Positions 7,520 to 14,699 of a stretch of 42,991 bases of DNA are shown piece after piece; within the stretch, counting starts at the first letter, position 1, and each line of letters begins with the position of its first letter. Where the stretch lies: NCBI GenBank assembly GCA_017436525.1, contig JAFSCX010000043.1, positions 1 through 42,991 on the forward strand, given 5' to 3'. This DNA is from Clostridia bacterium (GTDB taxonomy: Bacteria; Bacillota; Clostridia; Oscillospirales; QAKW01). The translations under genes were made by a program, and so were the position numbers. The notes under the pieces are model-generated. The model searched no databases, was not told the origin of the DNA, and saw only the letters and a program-made list of their open reading frames with translations.

Positions 7520-8257
7520 ATGGACATTCTCAAAACAAAACTCCAAATCGGAGCAAAAAAACCCTTTAAGATCATCCATATGAGCGACACCCATCTTACC
7601 CACGCTGATCTTCGAGACGGAGTGCGGAAGGTCAAGCTTGCCGAAGACCGCCTTCCTATCTTCCCCCATGCAGAAGAGATGTTGGAGGCAGCAGATCAGC
7701 TTGCCAAAGAGTTGGGGGCGCCCATTTTATCCACCGGAGATCTGATCGATTTTGTCTCCTTAAAAAATCTGGAACGGGCAAAAGAGTTTGCAAAGACCCA
7801 TGATCTTTTTTTGGCAGCAGGCAACCATGAATACTCCCTTTATGTGGGAGAAGCGTTTGAGGATGCCGCCTACCGCAACCAAAGCCTTCAAAAGGTACAG
7901 GCCGCTTTCAAGAACAACATTCGCCAATCTGCCCGCGTGATTGAAGGGATCAATTTTGTGGCAATCGACAATGGATATTATCTCTTTGAGGAGGAGCAGC
8001 TGGCTTTCCTAAAAGAGGAAGTGAAAAAGGGGCTCCCCATTGTCTTGCTCCTGCACGTCCCCTTCTATAAAGAGGAACTGACGCGCCAAGCAGAAGACCC
8101 CTGCACCCACAAAACCATCGCCTATATTCGAGATGAACAGCTGATCAAAGCGGTGATCGCAGGGCATATCCATAAAAACACCGAAGGCACCGCCCTCGGC
8201 CGCCTTCCCCAATGGACCACCGGCTGCACCACCCTCAGGGTATTTGAAATTTCTTGA
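7520..8257 (+). CDS. Calcineurin-like metallophosphoesterase
   Basis: 245 residues with all motifs of the metal-dependent phosphoesterase fold in order: HMSDTH (Asp23, His25), STGDLID, AAGNHE, LLLHVP and AGHIH. These residues bind two metal ions that hydrolyse a phosphomonoester or phosphodiester. There is no signal peptide or membrane helix, so it is cytoplasmic. The substrate cannot be told; family members act on proteins, cyclic nucleotides or small phosphoesters. The start is ATG 7520 with GAGGT upstream. The gene stands alone, with a promoter covered by an inverted repeat and a strong terminator. Confidence 0.87.
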   Translation: MDILKTKLQIGAKKPFKIIHMSDTHLTHADLRDGVRKVKLAEDRLPIFPHAEEMLEAADQLAKELGAPILSTGDLIDFVSLKNLERAKEFAKTHDLFLAAGNHEYSLYVGEAFEDAAYRNQSLQKVQAAFKNNIRQSARVIEGINFVAIDNGYYLFEEEQLAFLKEEVKKGLPIVLLLHVPFYKEELTRQAEDPCTHKTIAYIRDEQLIKAVIAGHIHKNTEGTALGRLPQWTTGCTTLRVFEIS

Positions 8258-8273
8258 TCTTTATAAGGCAAAA

Positions 8274-8302
8274 AGCGAGGTGAACGCTCACCTCGCTTTT
8301 TT
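8274..8302 (+). terminator. Terminator of the phosphoesterase gene
   Basis: AGCGAGGTGA pairs with TCACCTCGCT around a 4-base loop, followed by six T. The 24-bp hairpin is the exact reverse complement of the one at 35050-35073 after the polysaccharide operon. Confidence 0.9.
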
Positions 8303-8324
8303 GCTATGTATCGGTCAAAATATG

Positions 8325-8510
8325 TTGTTTTTTATCGAAAATTTTCTCTGAAAATCGCCCGAAAACCTAGTATTTATACGGTCTTTCTGGCTTTGGTGTT
8401 ATTATAACACATTCCTCGATTCTATGAACTATTCCTGTTGCTTTCATATATAAAAACTCCGGTGTTGATTTGATAACACTGTTATTATCTGCCAACAAAG
8501 GAGTTTTATA
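8325..8510 (-). repeat. spoVT-leader mini-element, copy C (no insert)
   Basis: Same layout as copies A and B: a stem of AAAACTCC and GGAGTTTT with CGGAG as ribosome site, TATATATG, and codons for MKATGIV. The frame here is uninterrupted. The part after the micro-ORF is less like copies A and B. It lies in a 273-base gap between convergent genes, which also holds the phosphoesterase terminator. Confidence 0.72.
8367..8447 (-). CDS. Possible 26-residue peptide with SpoVT-like start
   Basis: ATG at 8447 follows CGGAG at a normal distance and opens a 26-codon frame. It begins MKATGIVHRIEECVIITPK and ends in PYKY. The first ten residues match the SpoVT/AbrB start with one change (His for Arg); the rest is unrelated. 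In copies A and B the same frame would encode 24-residue relatives (ending LLNPA and CDKPL) but is broken by a 26-bp insert. The peptide lacks the rest of the AbrB fold and could not bind DNA in the known way. It could interfere with SpoVT dimers, or be only a by-product of a mobile repeat. Confidence 0.3.
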   Translation of the reverse strand: MKATGIVHRIEECVIITPKPERPYKY

Positions 8511-8530
8511 CTTTGTTTCAATGTGAAATC

Positions 8531-9550
8531 TTAATTCATGTTTTCAAGAGGGAAAGTTACTTGCCAATGTCCTTTCGTCAAGCTTTTGCAAGTAACGAAA
8601 TAGCCAAAAGCCTTGTAGTTTTCAATATCTTCTGGTGAAATATCATAGATGATTTCTTCATAGCTACCAACCTTTTTATCATCCCAAAAAGAGAAGTGAT
8701 AGCTTTCAGCTTGATTTCCTTCCTCGTCATACATGCGGATATACCCGTGATTATCGTATGACAAAATATTCTCAAAATACAACTGCACATGCAGTTTACC
8801 ATCCACAAAGCCAACATTGGTTACTGTAACACCGTCAACAGGAGAAAGAATCCCGCCATCTACAGGAACTAAATACTTAAGATCAAAACGGCTTTCATAA
8901 TCGAATTCTTTGCCTCCGCCGCCCCGAAAAGATTCGGGCATCTGTGTTTTTTTTGCTTCAGCGACAGAGTTTAGATCAAGTTCTGTCAGTTCACCTTCAA
9001 ATTTGCTTTTATTACCGAGAAATTCTGTGAAGTAGAACGTAATTTTATCTCCACCAATTTCTTGGTCATTCCATTGACTGATGTTGATTAAGAATGTGGC
9101 TATGCCGGTTTCTTCATCAAAAGAAACTCTATTACAAGAGGCAGAAGAATCGAAGGCACGATTAATATGATAACTATCAAATAGATCGGTTGTTTCATCA
9201 ATTCTATTTTGGTCTGTTAGATCTTGCAGTGAAATATAGATTGCCGCTTCGTTTTCATAAACCGCCGCAGAGAGAACCTCCATTCTGATTCCGTTATCCT
9301 CGCAAGATAATTGAACCGGTTTTAACATTTGTGCTAAAGTCGGAGAAATGCGATATACCATTAAATAAATCGGATCTACCGTTGCTGCTAAAACGGGAAC
9401 GGAAATGGTTATACATAATATAATTGCGGCAACCATTGCAACCGCTCGCCTGAAAGATATTCTTTTAATTTTACCGGGAGTTACTTTTGCATTTCTGATT
9501 TTATTATCATCAATCTGCCCGATAGCATCAATTAGTTTATCAGTTTTCAA
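8531..9550 (-). CDS. Anti-sigma factor-like membrane protein (DUF4179-type)
   Basis: 339 residues: about 30 cytoplasmic residues, one membrane helix (roughly residues 33-55, AVAMVAAIILCITISVPVLA), and a large extracellular part of about 280 residues rich in beta-strand-like sequence. The start overlaps the upstream ECF sigma gene by 11 bases, the typical arrangement of a sigma factor with its membrane-bound anti-sigma factor. In such pairs the cytoplasmic segment holds the sigma factor until an outside signal releases it. The signal is unknown. The DUF4179 label is from remembered resemblance, not a search. Confidence 0.72.
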   Translation of the reverse strand: MKTDKLIDAIGQIDDNKIRNAKVTPGKIKRISFRRAVAMVAAIILCITISVPVLAATVDPIYLMVYRISPTLAQMLKPVQLSCEDNGIRMEVLSAAVYENEAAIYISLQDLTDQNRIDETTDLFDSYHINRAFDSSASCNRVSFDEETGIATFLINISQWNDQEIGGDKITFYFTEFLGNKSKFEGELTELDLNSVAEAKKTQMPESFRGGGGKEFDYESRFDLKYLVPVDGGILSPVDGVTVTNVGFVDGKLHVQLYFENILSYDNHGYIRMYDEEGNQAESYHFSFWDDKKVGSYEEIIYDISPEDIENYKAFGYFVTCKSLTKGHWQVTFPLENMN

Positions 9551-10106
9551 TTATAACACCTTCTTCTAATAATTTGGATCGTAGCTTCTTTCGAGTTCGG
9601 TGTAACATGGATTTCACTTTGCTCTCACTAAACCCAAAATGAGCTGAAATAGTAGAAATGCTGTCAAAATACCAATATCGGCAAACAAAAATCCTTTGCT
9701 CGCATAAGGGGAGTTCGTCTAAAAAATCATTAATCACCTTTGCAAGCTCTTGATTTTCTAATTCTTCATCAATACTGGTATTAGCAAGAATACAGTCAGA
9801 CAGTTCTTCATATGCGAGATCAATATTTCCGCCACCTCGTTTTTGTGTTCTCTTTTCTCGCCATTTCTTCAAACTAACGAACCTCGTTACTTTACCAATA
9901 AAGGTTGATAGAATTGCCGGACGATGAGGCGGCATACTGTTCCAAGCATTTAGGTACGCGTCATTAACGCTTTCCTCTGCATCCTCTGTATTGGAAAGAA
10001 TGTTAAACGCAATCGAATAACAATACCGCCCGTACTTTGCAGCCGTTTCGGTAATTGCTTTTTCATCTCGCTCCCAATACAGATCAACTATGTATTTGTC
10101 TTCCAC
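9540..10106 (-). CDS. ECF-type RNA polymerase sigma factor
   Basis: 188 residues. Region 2 is visible at about residues 25-60 (YCYSIAFNILSNTEDAEESV, then DAYLNAWN). Region 4 lies at about 130-180 (LCEQRIFVCRYWYFDSISTI, then SESKVKSMLHRTRKKLR). Regions 1 and 3 are absent, as expected for this class. The start is GTG 10106 with AGGTG six bases upstream. The downstream anti-sigma-like gene overlaps by 11 bases and is presumably co-transcribed. Such sigma factors usually control envelope stress or antibiotic responses in Clostridia; the targets cannot be seen here. Confidence 0.9.
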   Translation of the reverse strand: MEDKYIVDLYWERDEKAITETAAKYGRYCYSIAFNILSNTEDAEESVNDAYLNAWNSMPPHRPAILSTFIGKVTRFVSLKKWREKRTQKRGGGNIDLAYEELSDCILANTSIDEELENQELAKVINDFLDELPLCEQRIFVCRYWYFDSISTISAHFGFSESKVKSMLHRTRKKLRSKLLEEGVIIEN

Positions 10107-10211
10107 TATTTCACCTGCCTTTCGTTTTTCTTAAAGAGCCCTTTCTCTATACTACCACCCAAATTTTTAAGTTGGTTGCAAATCTTCTAAAAATTATTAT
10201 ATCACATAACG

Positions 10212-10240
10212 AAAGCGGAGTGGAAATTCCACTCCGCTTT
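10212..10240. terminator. Hairpin upstream of the sigma operon
   Basis: AAAGCGGAGTGGAA and TTCCACTCCGCTTT are perfect 14-bp arms around one base, with flanking A and T runs. It probably stops leftward transcription from the 10308-10625 remnant before the sigma operon. Confidence 0.6.
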
Positions 10241-10253
10241 TATGAAACAAATA

Positions 10254-10295
10254 ATAACGCACAAAAAACGCACGCGTGCGTTTTTTGTGCGTTAT
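10254..10295. terminator. Perfect 42-bp palindrome at the end of the ATP-binding-regulator remnant
   Basis: Two 21-base arms, outer ATAACGCAC and inner AAAAACGCACG, are exact reverse complements with no loop, centred on CGCG. It begins 12 bases after the stop codon at 10308 (minus strand). It could act as a terminator, though the T run lies inside the stem and not after it. Confidence 0.6.
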
Positions 10296-10307
10296 CGTGT
10301 GTTTGGA

Positions 10308-10625
10308 TCAAAATAGAATATACTTTGCTCCAGCGCCAGAACCAATTAATTTTATTTTATTCGCTTCTGCCATTTTCTTCAATATGCGAAACGCTTGAGG
10401 TTTTGTAACGTGTAATAAATCAACCACATCAGCCCGTTTAACATCGCCTTTTTTCTTAAGCAATTCTAACACCAACTCCTCATAACGAATAGGGTCGATA
10501 TCTTTTTGACGAATATATGCTACCGTATTTTTTGTTTTTTTGTAATATTTAGAACTAAGCATGTAATAACGACCGCGCCCATTCCCACCAGCTTCAATTA
10601 AACCTGAAGCAAAGGTTCTTTGCAT
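10308..10625 (-). pseudogene. C-terminal remnant of an ATP-binding/AlbA_2-type transcription regulator
   Basis: The frame resembles only the C-terminal end of putative ATP-binding regulators (AlbA_2/HATPase_c_4 type). GLIEAGGNGRGRYYMLSSKY is the typical turn after a winged helix, followed by a second winged helix (about residues 48-100, ELLKKKGDVKRADVVDLL and VTKPQAFRILKKMAE). The N-terminal ATPase/AlbA domains, usually about 350 residues, are missing. The ATG at 10625 has no ribosome site and sits in the middle of the domain. It borders the decayed GH31 gene, so a deletion probably removed the 5' part. Confidence 0.6.
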
Positions 10626-10654
10626 GGTCGTCTTTTTCTTGCCGGCAATATTTC

Positions 10655-11890
10655 TTATCGGCGGTATTCTCGCTCCAGTAAGTATAATTCCAAAATGGCG
10701 GCAACCGTTGCCCGTTCCTCAGGGGTGCGGGAGCTAAAATAGAAATGGCAATCGGTTTTGGGGTTGAAATCGATCATTTTTTTATACAGAGCATCCTTAA
10801 ACGCCATGCCGGTCTGGCTGTGCTTGAGAATTTCAACGGCCTGATCCAGCGCGTCGGTATTGCGATTGCGCAAATCGGCACCGGTTACGCAAACCGTAAC
10901 CTTTTGGGCAACGGCCGTTTCCGGTTCTTTACGAACGGTATGGGTGGCCGGATCAAAAGAAAAATCAACGTTCTTACCGCCAACCGTAACGGAATCCGGT
11001 TTGGCGAATCCGCGCAAACACACCGCATATTGACGCACCGACGGAATCAAGGAGCAATCGCCTTGCGCAGGTTCGATCTCAAACAGTGCTTGCCGGTCGG
11101 TATATTTCAGCCGCATGGTTGTGGTAACGTTCGCACCGTTGCGATATTCGTTTCCGTCGCCGGCGTCCTCATAGAGGGTAAACTCGTTGTCCGCCCTCGG
11201 GAACACCAGGATCTCCATTTTCTCGGCGCCCCCAAACGATTATCGTGTTCCTTGTGCGCCTGCATCGGTATGATTGCGCCCGCCTTGCACAAAACAGGTA
11301 TGGAGTAATCGTTGCGATACAGATCAAGCATACGCCCGCCCAAGCCGTCATAGATGCGGCCGGTAAAGAAATCGATCCAGATTCCCTGCGGAAGCCATTC
11401 TCTCACATGCCCCATCTGAGAACCCTCGTTATTTTTTTCAGTAATAGGAGCGACAATCATCTGATCGCCAAACCAATACTGATTTTTCACATCATAGGCG
11501 CATCGGCATTCGGGATGGGTGTAATACATCGGCATAACCAACGGCTTGCACTCGGTATGTGTCCGATAATTCATGGTGTAAAGATAAGGGAACAGTTGAT
11601 GACGTAATTTCAGACTTTCACGCATCACTTGTTCGGTTACGGCATTATAGTCCCAGGGCTCTTTATTAATAAACGGATTGCAGGACGAATGCAGGCGGTT
11701 GATGGGGGAGAATACGCCATATTGTACCCAAAGCGCCGTCATGTTATCGTCGCGGCACCCATGATGATGGCCCCCGATATCATGGCTCCACCAGTTGCCC
11801 AATGCATAGGCAGGCAACAGCGGCGGTTCGCCGGTTAAGCGGCAAAGGTCTCGCAGCACGTTGCCGCACCGCCTTCGCGCTATGACAGTT
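10655..11890 (-). pseudogene. Decayed glycoside hydrolase family 31 gene (internal deletion and frameshift)
   Basis: Two frames together cover parts of a GH31 alpha-glycosidase. The upstream frame (about 11107-11885) has LCRLTGEPPLLP and YALGNWWSHDIGG. In intact relatives YALGNWWS and YWWSHDIGG are about 200 residues apart; here they are fused at the shared WWS codons near 11785, so the catalytic Asp region between them is gone. The frame then runs through VFSPINRLHSS and DQMIVAPIT. Near 11224 one base is missing: GCGCCGAGAAAATGG should read GCGCCGGAGAAAATGG, restoring NRLGAPEKMEILVFPRADNE. The remainder (to 10655) is the C-terminal beta domain. The 5' end is cut off near 11870-11890 against the AraC remnant. 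It cannot make an active enzyme. Confidence 0.85.
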
Positions 11891-12465
11891 TGGTGATCCC
11901 CATGAGGCTGCTTACTCTTTCGGCGGGACATGCGGCGATGACGGACCTGATCAGCCCTATTTTTAACGGAGAGCGAATCTTTTCACGTCAGACGCAGGAT
12001 CCGATTTTAATCGATCTGTTTGAGCGTATTACTGCCTGTTACAAGCAAAAGGAGCAGAATGCGGCGGCGATCATGGCTTATCTGCTGTTGCTGTTGGATC
12101 GCAGTCAAAAAATCGGATTATTAACCGAATCAACGTCCTCACCCACCATGCCGATCCGAAAGGCCATTGATTATATCCAATCGAATTTCGATAAAAGAAT
12201 TCTCCTGAGCGATATAGCGGCATCGGTCGGAATGAATAGGAAATATTTTTGCAGCTATTTCAAAAAGCATACCCTCACCACGCCCATTACCTATCTGACA
12301 ATGTTGCGAATCCGGCACGTTAAAACGTTGTTGCAGGAAAAGCAGATGTCCGTATTGGAGGTTGCGCTCAGCTGCGGTTTTGATAACGTCAGTTTCTTTA
12401 TCCGCCAATTTAAGGCCGCCACGGGGCAGACTCCGGGGCAATATCGCAAAGCCACATATCGATAA
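11878..12465 (+). pseudogene. 5'-truncated AraC-family regulator
   Basis: The frame opens directly at the junction with the GH31 remnant. It lacks the N-terminal cupin part, roughly the first 80-100 residues. It retains a linker (LVIPMRLLTLSAGHAAMTDL) and a complete C-terminal DNA-binding domain with two helix-turn-helix motifs (LLSDIAASVGMNRKYFCSYF and VLEVALSCGFDNVSFFIRQF). It was probably the divergent regulator of the GH31 gene, and one deletion removed the 5' ends of both. A TTG at 11890 and an ATG at 11902 are in frame, but no ribosome site is obvious. A short HTH-only protein cannot be excluded. Confidence 0.7.
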
Positions 12466-12472
12466 CAAATAA

Positions 12473-12513
12473 GCACAGACCGCAGAAAATAAGAGCACAA
12501 AAGAATTCTGCCG
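12473..12513. repeat. 41-bp repeat, copy 2
   Basis: Second copy of the sequence at 9-49, differing at three positions, in the same orientation. It starts eight bases after the stop codon of the AraC remnant. Confidence 0.7.
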
Positions 12514-12555
12514 CATCTTTTACTACACGGGGTTTATACTGCGGTTTAATAAAGA

Positions 12556-12584
12556 TTTACTTTTCTGCCTACCTGTGCTATACT
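12556..12584 (+). promoter_or_regulatory. Candidate promoter of the GT51-like gene
   Basis: TTTACT (12556-12561) and TATACT (12579-12584) are 17 bases apart, about 32 bases before the TTG start. Confidence 0.55.
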
Positions 12585-12615
12585 TTTAGAAAAGGTTTAT
12601 GGAGGGAAGGCAAAG

Positions 12616-13725
12616 TTGGAGACGTTATTTTCAAATAATATTTACATTTTATATATTCTTGTCGGCTTTTCTGTCTTTTCTTTGCCCTCTTTTCAAGAAT
12701 ACCAACGGGTCATTCTTTTTTATGTGATCTCATTTATATCCGGCCTTTTGAACATCATCCCCGTTCGCTATATTCTCTTGCTTTCGGTTTCGGTCATGTT
12801 TTTTATGACAGAATACTTTTCTTGCGATAAAAGTAAACGAGACATTATTTTGAAAGTTCGCTACAAGCTGCTGGATTTTTTATACAGCTTTGCCTTTTTA
12901 TATCATATCACTTTATATATATTGGCGCTGATGCTGGTCTTTTTTTCTCATATAGCAGATCAGCGTTTGGCGGAAATATTCTGGGCATTGCTGGCAGTCG
13001 GCGTGATGTTTTGGGATATACAGATTGTTTCAAAACGAGAATTCAAAGTATTTGATCTGCATTACTTGAGCAAAAAGCTGGAAGGATTTGAAATCAACAA
13101 TTTAAGGTTAACGCCCGATATGCAAACAAGATTTGAGATTCTTGCGTTAATTGAAGATAAAACATATTTTACCAGAGAAAATGCATATACGCCCTTTACC
13201 TTTGAATTTCTAAAAATCAAATTGCGTCAATTCACAGCAGCATTTAGAAAAAAATCGCTGAAAGATTTTTGCGCAGACAATTTGAAATACACCTTAAAAA
13301 GTATTTCGCGCAGAGGCTATTCTACGCTGGAAATGCAGTTGATCCGAACTTTGGCGATCGATCGAGGGTGGAACTGCGTTATAAGAAGGAAATTCTACGA
13401 AATTTTTTATAGTCCCATCTTTTTTTCTTCCTATTATGATAGGTTTTATACTTATTATTACCGAAACACCGGCAAATTTCGTATGTTTCTGCTTTATGTT
13501 TATTGTCATACCGTACACACCTGGATCGGCGGTAAAAAGCGGCGTTTTTGCGATTGGTTTGAAGAGGATGATATCGGAAAATGGGAGTTGGAGAAAATGT
13601 TGGTCGCCAGCGTAGGGTTGAATTCCACAAGAATCACCAAGGATAACATTGACCGTTATGCATCTATCATAGAGGCCTATCAATTAAATCGGGAGCGTAT
13701 CCTTGCTATCAGTAAAGGGCAATGA
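12616..13725 (+). CDS. Membrane protein with GT51-like (peptidoglycan transglycosylase) domain
   Basis: 369 residues from a TTG start preceded by GGAGG. Residues 8-135 hold about four or five hydrophobic helices. The remainder resembles a divergent glycosyltransferase 51 domain. Glu180 lies in ALIEDKTYF (family motif EDxxF), STLEMQLIR at 236-244 resembles STITQQLxRN, Glu262 lies in RRKFYE (family RKxxE), and KWELEKMLVASVGL near 322 resembles the LTLAEAALLAGL stretch. Both glutamates needed for glycan-strand polymerisation in the family have counterparts, but spacing between the first two motifs is about 25 residues longer and several glycines are lost. Normal GT51 enzymes have one membrane helix. 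The gene has its own promoter and terminator and lies among decayed genes. It may be an active relative, a regulator or a diverged remnant. Confidence 0.55.
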   Translation: METLFSNNIYILYILVGFSVFSLPSFQEYQRVILFYVISFISGLLNIIPVRYILLLSVSVMFFMTEYFSCDKSKRDIILKVRYKLLDFLYSFAFLYHITLYILALMLVFFSHIADQRLAEIFWALLAVGVMFWDIQIVSKREFKVFDLHYLSKKLEGFEINNLRLTPDMQTRFEILALIEDKTYFTRENAYTPFTFEFLKIKLRQFTAAFRKKSLKDFCADNLKYTLKSISRRGYSTLEMQLIRTLAIDRGWNCVIRRKFYEIFYSPIFFSSYYDRFYTYYYRNTGKFRMFLLYVYCHTVHTWIGGKKRRFCDWFEEDDIGKWELEKMLVASVGLNSTRITKDNIDRYASIIEAYQLNRERILAISKGQ

Positions 13726-13750
13726 CTCAAGAAGGTCATTGCCCTTTACT
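13711..13750 (+). terminator. Terminator overlapping the end of the GT51-like gene
   Basis: AGTAAAGGGCAATGAC (13711-13726) and GTCATTGCCCTTTACT (13735-13750) are exact 16-bp arms. The stop codon lies in the left arm. Confidence 0.8.
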
Positions 13751-13762
13751 ATTCATTTTTAT

Positions 13763-14005
13763 TTAGTGCTTTGCTGCGGCTCTCTTTTTATCAAAAACAA
13801 TCAATGTGAATAATGTGCCGCCGCTTATAAAGAAGAGCGCGATCCACAAAGCCATCCGGCAGCGATCGCCGGTTTGGGGGAGCGTTGTTTCGGGAACATT
13901 GCTTGGATCTTTCGCTGCGCAGACGGTGCATTTTCCATTCTCATAGGTATGAACCGAACGTTTGCCATAAGCAGTGCCGCAAGGAGATCTTCTTGTATCA
14001 ACAAT
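13763..14005 (-). pseudogene. C-terminal remnant of an LPXTG surface protein
   Basis: On the minus strand an open frame of about 80 codons without start ends in a complete sortase signal: LPQTGD, a hydrophobic stretch (ALWIALFFISGGTLFTLIVF) and a basic tail (DKKRAAAKH, stop at 13763). Before it lies HTYENGKCTVCAAKDPS, the cysteine-containing spacer common in Clostridial surface proteins. The frame is closed by a TGA at 14006-14008 and nothing upstream continues it, so the rest of the protein has been lost. The neighbouring ktrA gene ends at 14043. Confidence 0.75.
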
Positions 14006-14042
14006 TCAACAGACGCTCCCGTATTTTCATCTCTTTGCCACA

Positions 14043-14687
14043 TTATTTTAATTTCTGCAATTTTTGCGTGTTTGCAATGACAATCAGCTGCATTCCTTTT
14101 TCAAGAGGGAGCGCAGGATCAACCGTTGTACTGATATGGTCTCCCTTTCGTACCGCCACCACATTGATCGAATATTTTTTCCGCAAGCTCAGTTCTATCA
14201 GCGTTTTACCGATCCATTCCTCTCTGACATCGATTTCTACCATCGAGACCTCATCAGAAAGTTCCATCATTTCCAAAAATCCTGAGGTTAGCAGGTTTCT
14301 GGCAAGCCTTGTTCCGGACTCTTTTTCGGGGAAAATCACCTTGTCTGCGCCCACGCGGCTTATAATCTTTTGCTGCATCTCATTGCCGCATTTTACGATA
14401 ACGGTGGGAACGCCTGCTTCTTTACAAAGGGTTACCGCCATAACGCTTGCTTCAAGATTACTTGCCATCGCAACAATGACAACGTCGATATTAGAAATAC
14501 CGAGTCTTTTAATTGCCTCCGGCTCCGTAACATCCGCACATTTGCAAATAGGAATGGTTTCAATGGCGTTGTTGACACGATTTTGGTCCATGTCAACCGC
14601 CAAAACTTCCGCACCGTTCTTTACAAGCTCTTCTGCGACAGCTTTTCCGTATCTGCCCAGACCGAATACGGCATAGGTTTTATTCAT
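14043..14687 (-). CDS. ktrA: Potassium uptake regulatory subunit, KtrA/TrkA family
   Basis: 214 residues: an N-terminal RCK Rossmann domain with the GLGRYG nucleotide loop and EVLAVDMDQNRV at the end of strand two, and a C-terminal RCK_C domain from about residue 130. KtrA rings bind ATP/ADP at the N-domain, often c-di-AMP at the C-domain, and gate the KtrB channel from the cytoplasm. The start is ATG 14687, six bases after GGAGG; the ATG at 14693 directly abuts that site. It follows ktrB by 12 bases and is co-transcribed with it. Confidence 0.93.
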   Translation of the reverse strand: MNKTYAVFGLGRYGKAVAEELVKNGAEVLAVDMDQNRVNNAIETIPICKCADVTEPEAIKRLGISNIDVVIVAMASNLEASVMAVTLCKEAGVPTVIVKCGNEMQQKIISRVGADKVIFPEKESGTRLARNLLTSGFLEMMELSDEVSMVEIDVREEWIGKTLIELSLRKKYSINVVAVRKGDHISTTVDPALPLEKGMQLIVIANTQKLQKLK

Positions 14688-14699
14688 ACTCATCCTCCA

